DNA from: Saliphagus infecundisoli
Lineage (GTDB): Archaea > Halobacteriota > Halobacteria > Halobacteriales > Natrialbaceae
NCBI RefSeq assembly: GCF_020177375.1
Contig: NZ_JAIWHV010000023.1
Span: 1-62,638, forward strand
DNA: 62,638 nt
Reading direction: 5' to 3'
Shown one piece after another: positions 21,400-31,294 of the stretch (position 1 is its first letter; each line of letters starts with the position of its first letter). The position numbers were made by a program, and so were the translations under genes. The notes beneath the pieces are model-generated. The model had not been told where the DNA came from. It did no database searches and was given only the letters and a program-made list of their open reading frames with translations.

Positions 21400-22214
21400 C
21401 TCGGTGTGATCTCAGTGGTTGGCATGATCGCCCCGGCCATGCCGACGTCAACCCCGTCGTAAAATGGGAGGCTGGGATGGGGGACGTGGATCCCGATGCT
21501 CATCAGGCCGTGGGCAAAGAGGACGTAGCCGAGTGCGACAAAGGCGACCCCGAGCAGCCGATGGACCCGCCGGCGGTGAACGGCGTCGACGGACTCGATG
21601 ACCGTCCCGTAGGCGAATACTGTCGGGATGGTCCCGACTCCGAGAGCGGCGAGGGCGACCGCGCCGCCGGTCGGCGAGCCGGTCGTGAACGCATAAAGAT
21701 AGGCGGGGTAGAGCACGGGGCAGGGAAGCAATCCGTGGACCGCGCCGAGAGCGACGATCCCTGGCCCGTTCGCGAGGCGGTCGACGTGCGAGAGCAGCCA
21801 GCCGGTCACCCGCTCGAGGCCCGGAATCGAGAGTCCCCCGGTGGTCCGCCCGGCCAGATAGTAGATCCCGGTCGCGATGACGAAGCCGCCGACGAGCAGG
21901 CCGACGCTGCCACGAAGCGGTTCGACCGCCGCGGTCACCGAGTCGGTCGTAACGAACAGTATCCCCCCGAGCGCGCCGAAGACGGCCCCGATAATGGTAT
22001 AACTCGCCGTCCGACCGAGATTGAACAGCGCGTGCTGGCGGACCTCGTACGTCGTGAGGTGGGCCCCGCGGCTCTCGTGGCTCTCGCGGCTTCGATCCAT
22101 CCGGTCGGAGTAGATCGTCACGAGCGGGCCACACATCCCGAGGCAGTGGGCACCGGCAAGCAGGCCGATGACCAGAAACAGCGCCACGTCGACCCCGAGG
22201 AGGGTAGGTACGTC
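21396..22214 (-). CDS. Sulfite-exporter/UreH-like membrane protein (CcoH-like)
   Basis: A multi-pass membrane protein with GAHCLGMCGPLV near the N-terminus and HGLLPCPVLYPAYLYA in the middle, the signature of the DsbD_2/UreH-like family. This family accompanies FixI/CcoI copper ATPases and is thought to help copper or thiol handling in oxidase maturation. No ATG starts the frame; I take the GTG at 22214, though a GTG at 22271 would add 19 basic residues. The 22215-22462 gap shows no gene. Confidence 0.8.
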   Translation of the reverse strand, partial: DVPTLLGVDVALFLVIGLLAGAHCLGMCGPLVTIYSDRMDRSRESHESRGAHLTTYEVRQHALFNLGRTASYTIIGAVFGALGGILFVTTDSVTAAVEPLRGSVGLLVGGFVIATGIYYLAGRTTGGLSIPGLERVTGWLLSHVDRLANGPGIVALGAVHGLLPCPVLYPAYLYAFTTGSPTGGAVALAALGVGTIPTVFAYGTVIESVDAVHRRRVHRLLGVAFVALGYVLFAHGLMSIGIHVPHPSLPFYDGVDVGMAGAIMPTTEITPR

Positions 22215-22462
22215 CACGGTCTGGTCCTTGTCTCGGCTATCGGCCCGACGAGGTAATGGGTTTCGCCTCACCGGCGTCTCCGGGCCGGTCTTCGAGAGGG
22301 CCCAGACGACCTCCGCCGATCCGATCGTACCTCACGGCCGTGATCGGGATGACGACGATCGGATGGTCGATCCCGCGATCATCTGTGTGACGCTTCTCAC
22401 GGGGCTATTCGTCGTCGATACCGGGGCTGAATCGCTTGGGCCAGTCGCGTGGAGTCGACCGA

Positions 22463-24283
22463 TTAATGGTTCTCGGTCCGCATCTGCCAGAGGTCGTCGA
22501 AGGTGATTACCTCGACGTTATCGGTGTCGACAATGTATTGGAGGAACTCTTCGTACTCACCCTCATTGACGGTGTTATCGAGGTCGAAGTCGTGGAAGTT
22601 GAAGATCGCACACTGATTGTATTCGGCCGCAAGGTCGATACTTTCCTTACAGATTTCTAAGTCGTACCCGATCGTCCGGGGGAGGACGAGGGGGTCGAAG
22701 CCGTAGACGCCTGTGAGATTGGTGTTGCCGGCCTGGTTGAAGCCGCCAGCGTAGTAATAATCGCTGACGATGTCGAGAACGGTCGCGTTGAAGTTGTTAT
22801 GGGGGAACGTGAGGAAGTTCGCGCCCTCAAAGCCGCTGTTGACCTTGAATTGCTTGTCGGTTTCGATGGTGTCCCTGAGTTCGTCAGGGTCCATCTCTCC
22901 AAGGCGGGTGTGGGAGCCGTGGCCGACGATCTGGTCGCCGGCCTCCTGACGTTCTAAGAGTTCCCCGCGGGTCATTACGTCCTCGCGGCCGCCGATGATC
23001 CACTGGCGAACGATTGATTGGGCGGCGTTGACACCGTACTCATCATGCAGCGGTGAGGCTTCGTCGTAGAACCCCCGCATCCCGTCGTCCCAGCTGAGTA
23101 CGACGTAGCCAGAATCGGGTTGGTCGTGGGTACGGATGTCGTCGACCCAGACTTCGGCTTCCTCGCCCGTATGGTGGACTCGGACCTCGAGGGTCGAGAG
23201 GAAGTCCATCTCGGGAGGATACTCATCTTCGGCGACGACACCGGGGGAGGTGCGGAACCAGCCGGGATCGTCGCCGCCGTAGGCGATCGAGCGGAGCTGA
23301 TAGGTTCGGGAACTGCCGTAGACGTCGACGAAGCGGAGCTCGATAGCGATATTTTCGGGGGTCGTTGTTCGAACGGCCATCGAGAAATCGAGGTCGGTTA
23401 GGTCGGGGTTGTCACTTTCGAGGTCGCGCTCGATGACCATGTTCGTGCCCTCCTCTTCGGTGTACATTCGGACGCTCTGGGAGCCGGTAAAGGAGACGTC
23501 AGCATCCTCCTCGGCGTTGCCTTCCGTGATCGACCAGTTCGAGAGATCCTCGAAGTCGTCGAAGGAGTCGCCGGGTTGGGCGTACTCCTCGCGGCTGTTG
23601 TACTCCGTCTCAACGGCGAGGCCGCTCCCGCCTTCCTCGAGGGTGACCGTCGTCTCGGCGTCGTCGCCATCGATTTCGACGGTCTCCTCGTTTTCAGCGT
23701 ACTCCTCGGCGCTGGCGAGAACGGTGTACTCGCCGTCGGCCAGCCCGGTAAGCTCGACCGTGCCGTCGCCGCCGGTTTCGCTCTCGTACTCGCCGGAAGC
23801 GGCCGCGTCTCCTTCGGAGGCCGTCTCGTTACCGGACCCACTCTCGTTGGCGTCCGTTTCGTTTCCGGTCTCGTTGGCACTCGTCTCGTTGCCGGCGTCG
23901 TCCCCCTCCTCGGGAGCATCTCCGTCCGTGAGCTGGTCGCCCTCGAGCCAGACGGTCGCTCCCTCGATCGGATCGCCGTCCCCGGTCTCGACGGTCACGG
24001 AAAGTGAGTAACCGTCCTCGGTGTCGGACTCATTGCCCTCGCCAGCGTCGGACTCGTTGCCCTCGTCCGTGCCGTTGTCCTCGTCGGTTTCGTTTCCGGC
24101 GTCGCTTTCGTTGGTGTCGTCGGTTTCGTCAGTCTCGTTTGTGTCGTTACCCTCATTGCCGGTCTCGTTGGGATCTTCCCCGTCGTTGCCACCGTCAAAG
24201 GCGGAGCAACCGGCGATTCCGGAGACGGCTGCGACCCCGGAGAGCGCGAGCATTCGACGTCGTGTCGTCGGTTCGGGAACCAT
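22463..24283 (-). CDS. Polysaccharide-deacetylase lipoprotein
   Basis: A 606-residue exported protein. It has a Tat plus lipobox signal (TRRRMLALSGVAAVSGIAGC), a long Asp/Glu/Asn/Thr linker with NET repeats (many N-glycosylation sequons), a carboxypeptidase-regulatory-like beta domain (about 100-210), a jelly-roll-like domain, and a C-terminal NodB-type deacetylase domain. That domain starts at VVLSWDDGMRGFYDEA with the Asp-Asp metal site, then HGSHTRLGE and FPHNNFN. It probably removes acyl groups from a surface polysaccharide or glycoprotein glycan. Unrelated to the metal genes around it. Confidence 0.88.
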   Translation of the reverse strand: MVPEPTTRRRMLALSGVAAVSGIAGCSAFDGGNDGEDPNETGNEGNDTNETDETDDTNESDAGNETDEDNGTDEGNESDAGEGNESDTEDGYSLSVTVETGDGDPIEGATVWLEGDQLTDGDAPEEGDDAGNETSANETGNETDANESGSGNETASEGDAAASGEYESETGGDGTVELTGLADGEYTVLASAEEYAENEETVEIDGDDAETTVTLEEGGSGLAVETEYNSREEYAQPGDSFDDFEDLSNWSITEGNAEEDADVSFTGSQSVRMYTEEEGTNMVIERDLESDNPDLTDLDFSMAVRTTTPENIAIELRFVDVYGSSRTYQLRSIAYGGDDPGWFRTSPGVVAEDEYPPEMDFLSTLEVRVHHTGEEAEVWVDDIRTHDQPDSGYVVLSWDDGMRGFYDEASPLHDEYGVNAAQSIVRQWIIGGREDVMTRGELLERQEAGDQIVGHGSHTRLGEMDPDELRDTIETDKQFKVNSGFEGANFLTFPHNNFNATVLDIVSDYYYAGGFNQAGNTNLTGVYGFDPLVLPRTIGYDLEICKESIDLAAEYNQCAIFNFHDFDLDNTVNEGEYEEFLQYIVDTDNVEVITFDDLWQMRTENH

Positions 24284-24652
24284 TTTGACTTAAGAGCCGC
24301 GTGGGTAGGTTGTTATAGTTTATGTATCTGTTCTAAGCTGGGAACGGAGGCTGATCGCCGAAGCGTCAGTTATTCGTTCAAAAGCTTTCTCAATGAGTTA
24401 CACCGAATACGGACATACTCGGATCATCTGTAGACACAGACTGGTAGCGAATTGGAAGTACTCCATTGAGGATTTGGATCTCGATCCTCGGCGTGAAATG
24501 TCGATATGATTGGCCGAACTACAGTAACGGAGCATCTCGAATTGATATTCTCTATACGGCTGAAATCGTAGGATTCTGTTATATTTTGCCTCCCTGCTGA
24601 ATCAGATTAAGTTCACTCACTTGACGAAATCGAATTCGATATCTGGAGACGA
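24284..24652. other. AT-rich intergenic region
   Basis: About 370 bases with many stops on both strands and no recognisable promoter repeat, RNA or IS end. Nothing can be assigned. Confidence 0.4.
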
Positions 24653-24883
24653 CTAAGTGGTGTTTGCGTCGGGAGCAATCCATTGTTTGATGAGTTCGTT
24701 CACATTATAGAAGAGGACGCCAACAGAGACGAGAGTTGTGCTGAAATAAATAATCAACCCTGGCGGACCACCGATCGATGTGCCAATTGCACCTCCTCCG
24801 AAACCAATAACCGTGAGTTCGACCCACGTCACTACGATCCGAGACAGCAATCGGGGTTCCGAATTGGACGGTATTGATGTCAT
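24653..24883 (-). CDS. 76-residue membrane protein downstream of cydB
   Basis: Two transmembrane segments (about 15-37 and 42-62) separated by a Gly-rich turn (GFGGGAIGTSIGGPPG). It lies 94 bases after cydB on the same strand and could be a small oxidase accessory subunit in the manner of CydX, but there is no sequence signature for this. Confidence 0.6.
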   Translation of the reverse strand: MTSIPSNSEPRLLSRIVVTWVELTVIGFGGGAIGTSIGGPPGLIIYFSTTLVSVGVLFYNVNELIKQWIAPDANTT

Positions 24884-24977
24884 CGTCTCTGATCACCATA
24901 TTTGCTAACCGATTTTGAGTTCTTCATTAGATTCTGTTTCTGCAACTCAACGACACGCTGTTGCCTAATCATATGTC

Positions 24978-25982
24978 TCATCCGTAAGATTCCTCAGTAT
25001 CGACGGGACCACTGAACGCTGAATAGAGCACGACAAAGTACACGAGCACGATCGGGAGCAGCACGCTCGCCATGATCGACATGAGATTGAGCGGAAGCGT
25101 AGAGATGATGGCCTCCCGGATAGTGAGTCCTGCGGTCCGGTCGACGAAGGGGAACAGAAGGGTTGCGACGAGCCCTACGAGTCCGAAGACGAGGGCGGCT
25201 GTCGTTGCGAACGCGGCGTAGTACCGGTTACTACGGAGCGCGACGATATAGATTCCTGTCAGGGTGGCAGTGAGGATCACAAGTGCGACGATGAGGGGTG
25301 ATCGGAACGAAGAGCGCAGCCCTGGTTCAGTCATATATATCGCCCCGAGAGTACTGATCGCTACACCAAGATAGCCCACGGCAGCTCGGACACCGTAGTC
25401 TCGCATTTCACCTCGTAGCGCGCCGCGGGTTTTCAGCCCGAGGAATGCCGCACCGTCGACGATCGTGAGGGCAAGGACTGTGACACCGCCTAGGATCCCC
25501 ACTGGGGTGATGAGGCCGGTCGCTCCGACTAGCCAGTTCATGATGAACAGACCCAACAGAAACGGCGTAACGGTACTCCCGATAACGAACGAGTAGCCCC
25601 AGAGTGTCCGCCAGCGGCTGTCTTCACGCTCCTCGTACATTTCTGGGGCGAGCCCTCGGAGACCGAGAGCGGCCAGAATTGCGAACATCAACAGATAGTA
25701 TCGGCTGAAGAGGTTCGCATAGACGGACGGAAACGCTGCGAATAGTGCTCCACCGAAGACGACAAGCCAGACTTCGTTCCCGTCCCAGAACGGCCCGACA
25801 GCCGCCAACAACTGTTCCTTCTCGTGATCGTCGTTACGGGTCGCAAATAGCACGCCCACGCCGAAGTCGAACCCATCGAGAAAGAGGAACATACCGAGGA
25901 TGAAAAACAGCAGCGCAAACCAGAGCTCGGCGAGCGGTAATCCGAATAGCGGCTTCGTGGCCAACGATCCGACGTTAGTCAC
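24978..25982 (-). CDS. cydB: Cytochrome bd ubiquinol oxidase subunit II
   Basis: A 334-residue membrane protein with the CydB opening FFILGMFLFLDGFDFGVGVL and VGPFWDGNEVWLVVFGGALF, and eight or nine predicted helices. With CydA it forms the quinol oxidase that reduces oxygen to water. The ATG overlaps the end of cydA by 8 bases, so the two are one operon. A bd-type oxidase next to metal-stress genes fits a role under low oxygen or when heme-copper oxidases fail. Confidence 0.93.
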   Translation of the reverse strand: MTNVGSLATKPLFGLPLAELWFALLFFILGMFLFLDGFDFGVGVLFATRNDDHEKEQLLAAVGPFWDGNEVWLVVFGGALFAAFPSVYANLFSRYYLLMFAILAALGLRGLAPEMYEEREDSRWRTLWGYSFVIGSTVTPFLLGLFIMNWLVGATGLITPVGILGGVTVLALTIVDGAAFLGLKTRGALRGEMRDYGVRAAVGYLGVAISTLGAIYMTEPGLRSSFRSPLIVALVILTATLTGIYIVALRSNRYYAAFATTAALVFGLVGLVATLLFPFVDRTAGLTIREAIISTLPLNLMSIMASVLLPIVLVYFVVLYSAFSGPVDTEESYG

Positions 25983-27399
25983 TAGACGTCACCTCTGACT
26001 CTGGGGCACGGGTAGATTCACTCTGCGTGAGTTCGTCTTTCGCTGGCGGCCCCGCGCGGATGATACGACCGACGACGTATGTGTAGAGGCCCAATAACAG
26101 GATGTACCCGGTAACGAACCCGAGGAGTGTGAATGTTGCTTCGGCGCCTGTGAGATTCGGAGAGACGCTGGCACTCGTCTTCATCACCCCTTGAATGACC
26201 CATGGTTGTCTCCCGACCTCGGTGACGATCCAGCCGACCTCTACGGCGACGAATCCCAGGAGAGATGACGCCATCAACGCTTTATGCAGCAAGCCATCCT
26301 CGAAGAGCTCCCCGCGCCACCATCGATAGGTACCCCAGAGGGCCAGCAGAATGAACCAGAAGCCGAGCGCAACCATGATTCGGAACGCCCAGAAGACGAT
26401 CGCCACTGGAGGAGATTTCGTCGAGAAGGTTTCGAGGCCACGTATCGTAGCCTGTGGGTTTCCTCCACTTGCGAGCCAGGATGCTCCACCCGGAATGCCG
26501 ATGCCAAAGAGATCTTTCGTGCGTGGATTCAGGAGATCGTTGACGTCCATCGGGAATGCAACAATATACTCGGGGACGTAGGAGTCGGTTTCCCAGACGG
26601 CTTCCATTGCGGCGAATTTTTGGGGTTGGGTTTCCAAGACGTGGCGGGCATACCCGTCGCCCTGAATCACCTGCAGTGGGGCTGTGATGAGGAGGACAAC
26701 GAGCGCGATTTTGAGCGTCTTCTCCCAGACGTTGATGTGTTCAATTGAGTAGCCCCAGACGTGATGCCGGAACACGTAGTAGGCAGCAACGCCAGCCATG
26801 AAGAGTGCGACCGACTCAACGGCAGCGTTCTGCATGTGGATGAACATATAGGGGAACCTCGGATTGAGATAGGCTGCGAGCGGGTCGGTAAGCCTCACAA
26901 TTTGCTGGTCGTTCTCCACGACAATCTCGAACCCACGCGGCGTCTGCATCCACGAGTTCGCGATGAGGATCCAGACGGCCGAGAGCCACGTGCCGAGCCC
27001 GACGGCAATACTTGACAAGAAGTACAGCCGATCCGATACACGGCCACGGCCGAAGACGAAGATCCCAAGGAACGTCGCTTCCAGCATAAACGCCATCATC
27101 CCTTCGAGGGCGAGTGGACCCCCGAACAGCTCCCCGGCGGTTGTCGAGAACGCGGCGAAGTTCGTTCCAAATTCGAACTCAAGAACGAGCCCGGTCACGG
27201 TACCCACAACGAAGCTCACTGCAAAGATTTGTGTCCAGAACCGACGGAGCTGTTCGTACACTGGCTGTTTGGTACGAATTTCTTTCCATGTGAAATAGAT
27301 GAGAAACGGTGCGAGGCCCATACTCATCACTGGGAAGATGATATGGACGATCGTGGTAAGCGCAAACTGGAGACGACTAGCAAGAACGGGATCAACCAT
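25975..27399 (-). CDS. cydA: Cytochrome bd ubiquinol oxidase subunit I
   Basis: A 474-residue subunit carrying hemes b558, b595 and d. Seen are the N-terminal His in TTIVHIIFPVMSMG, GPLALEGMMAFMLEATFLG with the conserved Glu, FIHMQNAAVES with the axial His, and GRQPWVIQGVMKT in the quinol-linked part. Its Q-loop is short, as in archaeal and cyanide-insensitive types. The start at 27399 has AGGTGG five bases upstream. Divergent from the halocyanin at 27586. Confidence 0.93.
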   Translation of the reverse strand: MVDPVLASRLQFALTTIVHIIFPVMSMGLAPFLIYFTWKEIRTKQPVYEQLRRFWTQIFAVSFVVGTVTGLVLEFEFGTNFAAFSTTAGELFGGPLALEGMMAFMLEATFLGIFVFGRGRVSDRLYFLSSIAVGLGTWLSAVWILIANSWMQTPRGFEIVVENDQQIVRLTDPLAAYLNPRFPYMFIHMQNAAVESVALFMAGVAAYYVFRHHVWGYSIEHINVWEKTLKIALVVLLITAPLQVIQGDGYARHVLETQPQKFAAMEAVWETDSYVPEYIVAFPMDVNDLLNPRTKDLFGIGIPGGASWLASGGNPQATIRGLETFSTKSPPVAIVFWAFRIMVALGFWFILLALWGTYRWWRGELFEDGLLHKALMASSLLGFVAVEVGWIVTEVGRQPWVIQGVMKTSASVSPNLTGAEATFTLLGFVTGYILLLGLYTYVVGRIIRAGPPAKDELTQSESTRAPESEVTSSD

Positions 27400-27585
27400 C
27401 GGCCCCACCTCGATGGATGTCTCTCTTGGTCTGAACGATGACCTCCAAATTGAGCAAAACGTGGGCCCTTGTCGGATAGCAGATCATCACTCAGACTTTG
27501 CGACTTCGGTACGTCAAATGAAGGCGGTGTCCTACTTATTGGGAATCCACCTTGGCTCCATATACCAGGGCCTTTGAAAGTGAGT

Positions 27586-28146
27586 ATGGAGCGCCGACAG
27601 ATGCTCAAGACAGCCGGAATTCTCGCTACAGGTGGCGTAACTAGTCTCGCAGGATGTAGTTCTGGAAACGGAAATGGTGATGGCGGTGAACCGGCCACGA
27701 CTGAGACAGAGGGGACCGATGGCTCGGGCAGTTCGAATACGGTCATGATGGTCACCGAGGACAGCGAGTATTATTTCGATCCGATCGGCCTGTTCGTCGA
27801 ATCCGGAGAGACAGTCACGTTCGAAATCGAGAGTGGAAGTCATTCGGCGACTGCCTACGAGGAAGAAACGAGTTCGGCATCGGTAACCCGGATACCTGAC
27901 GGAGCAGAAACGTTCAATAGCGAAACACTGAGTGAACAGGGCGCGACCTACGAGCACACGTTTGAGACCACCGGTACATACGATTACTTCTGTATTCCAC
28001 ACAAGACCCAGGGGATGATCGGACGGATCGTCGTCGGCGAACCAGGCGGCCCTGCTGAAGGGAGTATGCCGCCGGACGGAGACGTTCCCGAGAGTCAGAC
28101 CATCGTCGACCAAGGTAGCGTCTCATACAGCGAGTTCTCTGGGTGA
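27586..28146 (+). CDS. Halocyanin-like cupredoxin lipoprotein
   Basis: A 186-residue protein. It has a Tat signal and lipobox (MERRQMLKTAGILATGGVTS, then LAGC), an acidic linker, and a plastocyanin fold with His in SGSHSATAY and Cys, His and Met in YFCIPHKTQGM. A likely electron donor or acceptor on the outer face of the membrane. It is transcribed away from cydA across a 186-base spacer, suggesting shared control with the bd oxidase. Confidence 0.85.
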   Translation: MERRQMLKTAGILATGGVTSLAGCSSGNGNGDGGEPATTETEGTDGSGSSNTVMMVTEDSEYYFDPIGLFVESGETVTFEIESGSHSATAYEEETSSASVTRIPDGAETFNSETLSEQGATYEHTFETTGTYDYFCIPHKTQGMIGRIVVGEPGGPAEGSMPPDGDVPESQTIVDQGSVSYSEFSG

Positions 28147-28218
28147 CATCCACCCCAGCATAAACAGTAGACGCCGAATCAAAGTGAAGCCGGAAGATGT
28201 TCTACCTTCCCGCCGGCC

Positions 28219-28389
28219 TCATTGAGGAAAACAGGAACAGAACGTCGCGGAAGGAATCGAACATCGAGGACCGCCGCCGTTGTCCCGAGCCTGGAGAGCT
28301 GTTTCACCACACTCGGGACAGGGAGCTTGCTCCCAGGCGTGCTTGTAGCGCTGCTCGATGATGGCGTCGAGCGGCTCGAGGCGGAACAC
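28219..28389 (-). pseudogene. Zinc-ribbon transposase-like fragment
   Basis: From a GTG at 28389 the frame reads VFRLEPLDAIIEQRYKHAWE, then APCPECGETALQARDNGGGP and RC before the frame degenerates. The charged N-terminus and CPEC pair resemble the start of some haloarchaeal transposases, but I cannot name the family. No intact gene lies in 28147-28548. Confidence 0.3.
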
Positions 28390-28548
28390 TTGCCTGGCGC
28401 TCGACAACCTCCTGTAGCATCCCGCCGAAAGCTGTCTGTTGGAACACATCCACTAGCAGACGGCGGGATGCTGTAGTTCCTACGCGACTGTTTCACCAGA
28501 TTCGGCAAGAGCGTTAATTGATCCGCCAATCGATCCACTGCCCGGCGA

Positions 28549-30927
28549 TCAGCGATCCAGCAGGCCGGTATCCAGCGTCGGGCCCTTCCGCTTGCCGCCG
28601 AAGAACCGGCCGCCGGCGGTGAGCAGGTAGAGGACCCCGAGCCCAAGGAGGTAGGTGAAGGCGAGGGGGAATGCGAGCAGGAGCATTGTCAGGATCCCAG
28701 AGGGGCTGGCGAAGGCCGCGGCGGTGAATATCGCGACGATGACGACCCGCCAGCCTTTGAGCATCGTCCGGTAGGGGACGAGCCCGCCGACGTGGAACAG
28801 CATCATCGTGACGACGATGTTAAACAGGAAGCCGATGCCGATGGTGGTGAAGATCACCATCCAGCTGAAGTGTTTGATCCGGTAGGAGATCACCATCCCA
28901 GCGTCGATCGAATCGGAGATTAGGTACGAGATCACCGAGGGGGCGATCCAGAAGAACCCAAGGAAGGTTCCGAGCGCGAAGCCGGCGATCAAGGCGCCGC
29001 CCCAGACGATGAACACTCGGCGGTCGCCCCGAGCCAGCCCGCGTTCTTTCAGCGCCGGCCAGGCGTAGTAGAGGATCAGCGGGAGGACGGCGATGATCCC
29101 CGCGATCACGCTCACCTTCACCTCGAAGATCAGCACCTCGACAGGGTGGAGGGCGATGACGAAGTCGCCCTGCTGGATCAGCGTCTGGGTGTCGGCAGTC
29201 GGCGAGATATCGGTTCCCTGGAGTTCCGCCAGCGAGACCAGCAACTCGTGGGGCACGTTCGAGACGAACGCCTCGAGGATGATCCCGAGTCCGCCGGAGT
29301 AAAGCCCCATGAACACTCCGCCCATCACGACCATGAACAGGCCGACGATGCGGAACATCCGCGAGGTGAGACTCTGGAAGATGAAGGCAATGTCGTAGGC
29401 GTAGCCGCCGATGTCCTCCTCGGTCGTCTCTTCCTCGGTAAAGGAGTTCACGATGTCGGCGGCGGTACTCGAGAAGACGTTGTCCTCCTCCTCCTCGTCG
29501 GGAGCGGGTGCTCCCTCGCCCCCGCCGCCAGCGGCCCCGGCGTCGTCCGCGGTCGCGGAGGCGTCGCCGGTGGCGGCCGTGCCTGCAGCGCCGACCTCCC
29601 CTTCGGCGGTCGGCCCCTCGTCCTCGGCGTGGAGGGTATCGAACCGGTCCAAGATCGCCTGGGCCTTCTCGCGGTCGTCGTCGAACATCGCCTGGCGGGC
29701 GTGGTCCATCGCCTCCTCCTCGTCCATCTCGAGGAACGCCTGTGGCGGGACGGCGTCGATCGCGTCGGCATCGAGGACGTCGATGCCGATCTCCTCGGGC
29801 TCGCCGGTCCGGATCTGGTCGATCCGGGGGTGGACCGGCTCCTGGAGCACCTTGATCGTGTAGGCAAAGAGCGCGAGGAAGCCGATGACGCCGGCGACGA
29901 GCAGGCCCGCCAGGAGCGCACCCGCAGTGCCGTACTCGGCGCCGAGGGTCTCGAGGGCGGTCGGCCCGCCCGGCCGGATCGCCCCGGGGAGGAGGGGATA
30001 GAGTTCGTCCTCGAGGACGTCGAAGCCGCCGAAGGCGACGAAGCCGGCAACGGCGATCCAGACCGCACCGAGGGTCCCGCCGGCTTGGAGCGCCCGCTTC
30101 CGGAGCAGGCTGGTGCCGCCGATCGCCTCGGCGGCGCCCCGCCTGCGGGTGTTGGTCAGCAGTTTCGCGAGCCCGAGGCTGAAGGCGTAGAGGACGGTCA
30201 GTGGGATCATCCACATGACCAGCGTGAAGGGGTCTGGCGGCGAGAACAAGGCGCCGAAGACGGCGATGGCGACGATGGAGTGGCGCCACTTGTCCCGGAA
30301 GGTCTCGTAGGGGACGATTTCGGTATAGGCGAGCGCGCCCATGAAGAGGGGAAGCTGGGCGGCAAGCCCGAAGGAGATGGTGAGCAACGCCATGAACTCG
30401 GTGAACTCGGTGATCCCGAAGTTGGGATTGACGCCCGCGCTGTCGGCATTGCCCGCGAGGAACTCGAAGGCAAACGGAAAGAAGACGACGTAGGCGTAGA
30501 CGATCCCGACGCAGAAAAGCCCCAGCGCGGTCACGACGAAGCCGACGATCGATGCCTTCGAGATCGGGATCGCCGACTCGTATCCCCGCTCCCTGATCGG
30601 TTCCCGAGCGAAGTAGAGGACAGCGGGGATCGAGAGGATTGCGCCGACGATCATTCCGATCTTCGCCTGCAATAGGAGGACCTCGAACGGCGTTCGGGTG
30701 ATGACGTCGGTCTGCCCGGCGAGCTGGCTCGACATCTCTGCTTCCGCCGTCGCCTTGAGGAACTCCCAGACGTAGATCCGGAGGGCGTAAAAGGAGCCGA
30801 TGAAGCCGATGACGAAGACGATGAAGATCTTCTGAAGATGGTTCTGTGCGATCGAGAGCACCTCGGCGATCGTCTGCCTACCGCTGTCGATCGCCCGGAG
30901 GGCGTCTTCGTCGACGGCGGAGCTCAT
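28549..30927 (-). CDS. tatCt: Fused double TatC translocase (TatCt type)
   Basis: A 792-residue protein with two TatC domains in one chain. Domain 1 spans about 1-290 (starts near QNHLQKIFIVFVIGFIGSFY, with PFEVLLLQAKIGMIVG and TEFMALLTISFGLAAQLPLF). A charged linker follows (about 390-500: Ala/Glu/Asp/Gly-rich, cytoplasmic), then domain 2 (HPVEVLIFEVKVSVIAGIIA). Such fusions are typical of haloarchaea, which export many proteins by the Tat route; several neighbours here have Tat signals. The partner tatCo gene, often divergent and adjacent, is not in this window. High-GC, regular haloarchaeal codon use. Confidence 0.9.
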   Translation of the reverse strand: MSSAVDEDALRAIDSGRQTIAEVLSIAQNHLQKIFIVFVIGFIGSFYALRIYVWEFLKATAEAEMSSQLAGQTDVITRTPFEVLLLQAKIGMIVGAILSIPAVLYFAREPIRERGYESAIPISKASIVGFVVTALGLFCVGIVYAYVVFFPFAFEFLAGNADSAGVNPNFGITEFTEFMALLTISFGLAAQLPLFMGALAYTEIVPYETFRDKWRHSIVAIAVFGALFSPPDPFTLVMWMIPLTVLYAFSLGLAKLLTNTRRRGAAEAIGGTSLLRKRALQAGGTLGAVWIAVAGFVAFGGFDVLEDELYPLLPGAIRPGGPTALETLGAEYGTAGALLAGLLVAGVIGFLALFAYTIKVLQEPVHPRIDQIRTGEPEEIGIDVLDADAIDAVPPQAFLEMDEEEAMDHARQAMFDDDREKAQAILDRFDTLHAEDEGPTAEGEVGAAGTAATGDASATADDAGAAGGGGEGAPAPDEEEEDNVFSSTAADIVNSFTEEETTEEDIGGYAYDIAFIFQSLTSRMFRIVGLFMVVMGGVFMGLYSGGLGIILEAFVSNVPHELLVSLAELQGTDISPTADTQTLIQQGDFVIALHPVEVLIFEVKVSVIAGIIAVLPLILYYAWPALKERGLARGDRRVFIVWGGALIAGFALGTFLGFFWIAPSVISYLISDSIDAGMVISYRIKHFSWMVIFTTIGIGFLFNIVVTMMLFHVGGLVPYRTMLKGWRVVIVAIFTAAAFASPSGILTMLLLAFPLAFTYLLGLGVLYLLTAGGRFFGGKRKGPTLDTGLLDR

Positions 30928-31045
30928 CGCGTACCCGTACGGTACTTATATCCAGTTATCAACCTTTCGTGTCGGGAGCTTCAGATGATCACCCGTCCTT
31001 CCACCGAGATCTCCGTCGTCCCGGAGTGATCGTAAGAAAAAAGGC

Positions 31046-31198
31046 CTACGCTCTTACCGTGTCTGATGAGACACGTTGAGGGCGAAGGAGCCAATAAACG
31101 CCGGAATTCTCTCGCCTTTGAAGATAGATTCCGGGGGCCATATCGGCTGTGAACTCGATCATGTGTCGTTCAGCGGGGGCGACGTTCGTGACGTCCAT
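31046..31198 (-). pseudogene. Remnant of a multicopper oxidase/nitrite reductase C-terminus
   Basis: MDVTNVAPAERHMIEFTADM, then APGIYLQRRENSG, resembles the end of copper nitrite reductases (VAPGExHxIEFTADxDPGIYLMHCHKVNH), but the His/Cys copper ligands after GIYL are gone. It lies between tatCt and an exported protein gene. The rest of 30928-31294 shows no gene. Confidence 0.3.
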
Positions 31199-31294
31199 GT
31201 CATGTCTCGCCAGTATTGTATATAGGGTAACACAGCATTTCGACAATCGAACCCGAAACGATAGATGAGTTCTCATCGAATCTCATCCTGTCGT

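Noticed and set aside
28820-30675. Long antisense and alternative frames (489 and 509 codons) over tatCt
   Set aside because: Arg/Pro/Gly-rich composition typical of GC-rich shadow frames. TatC has clear membrane topology in its own frame.
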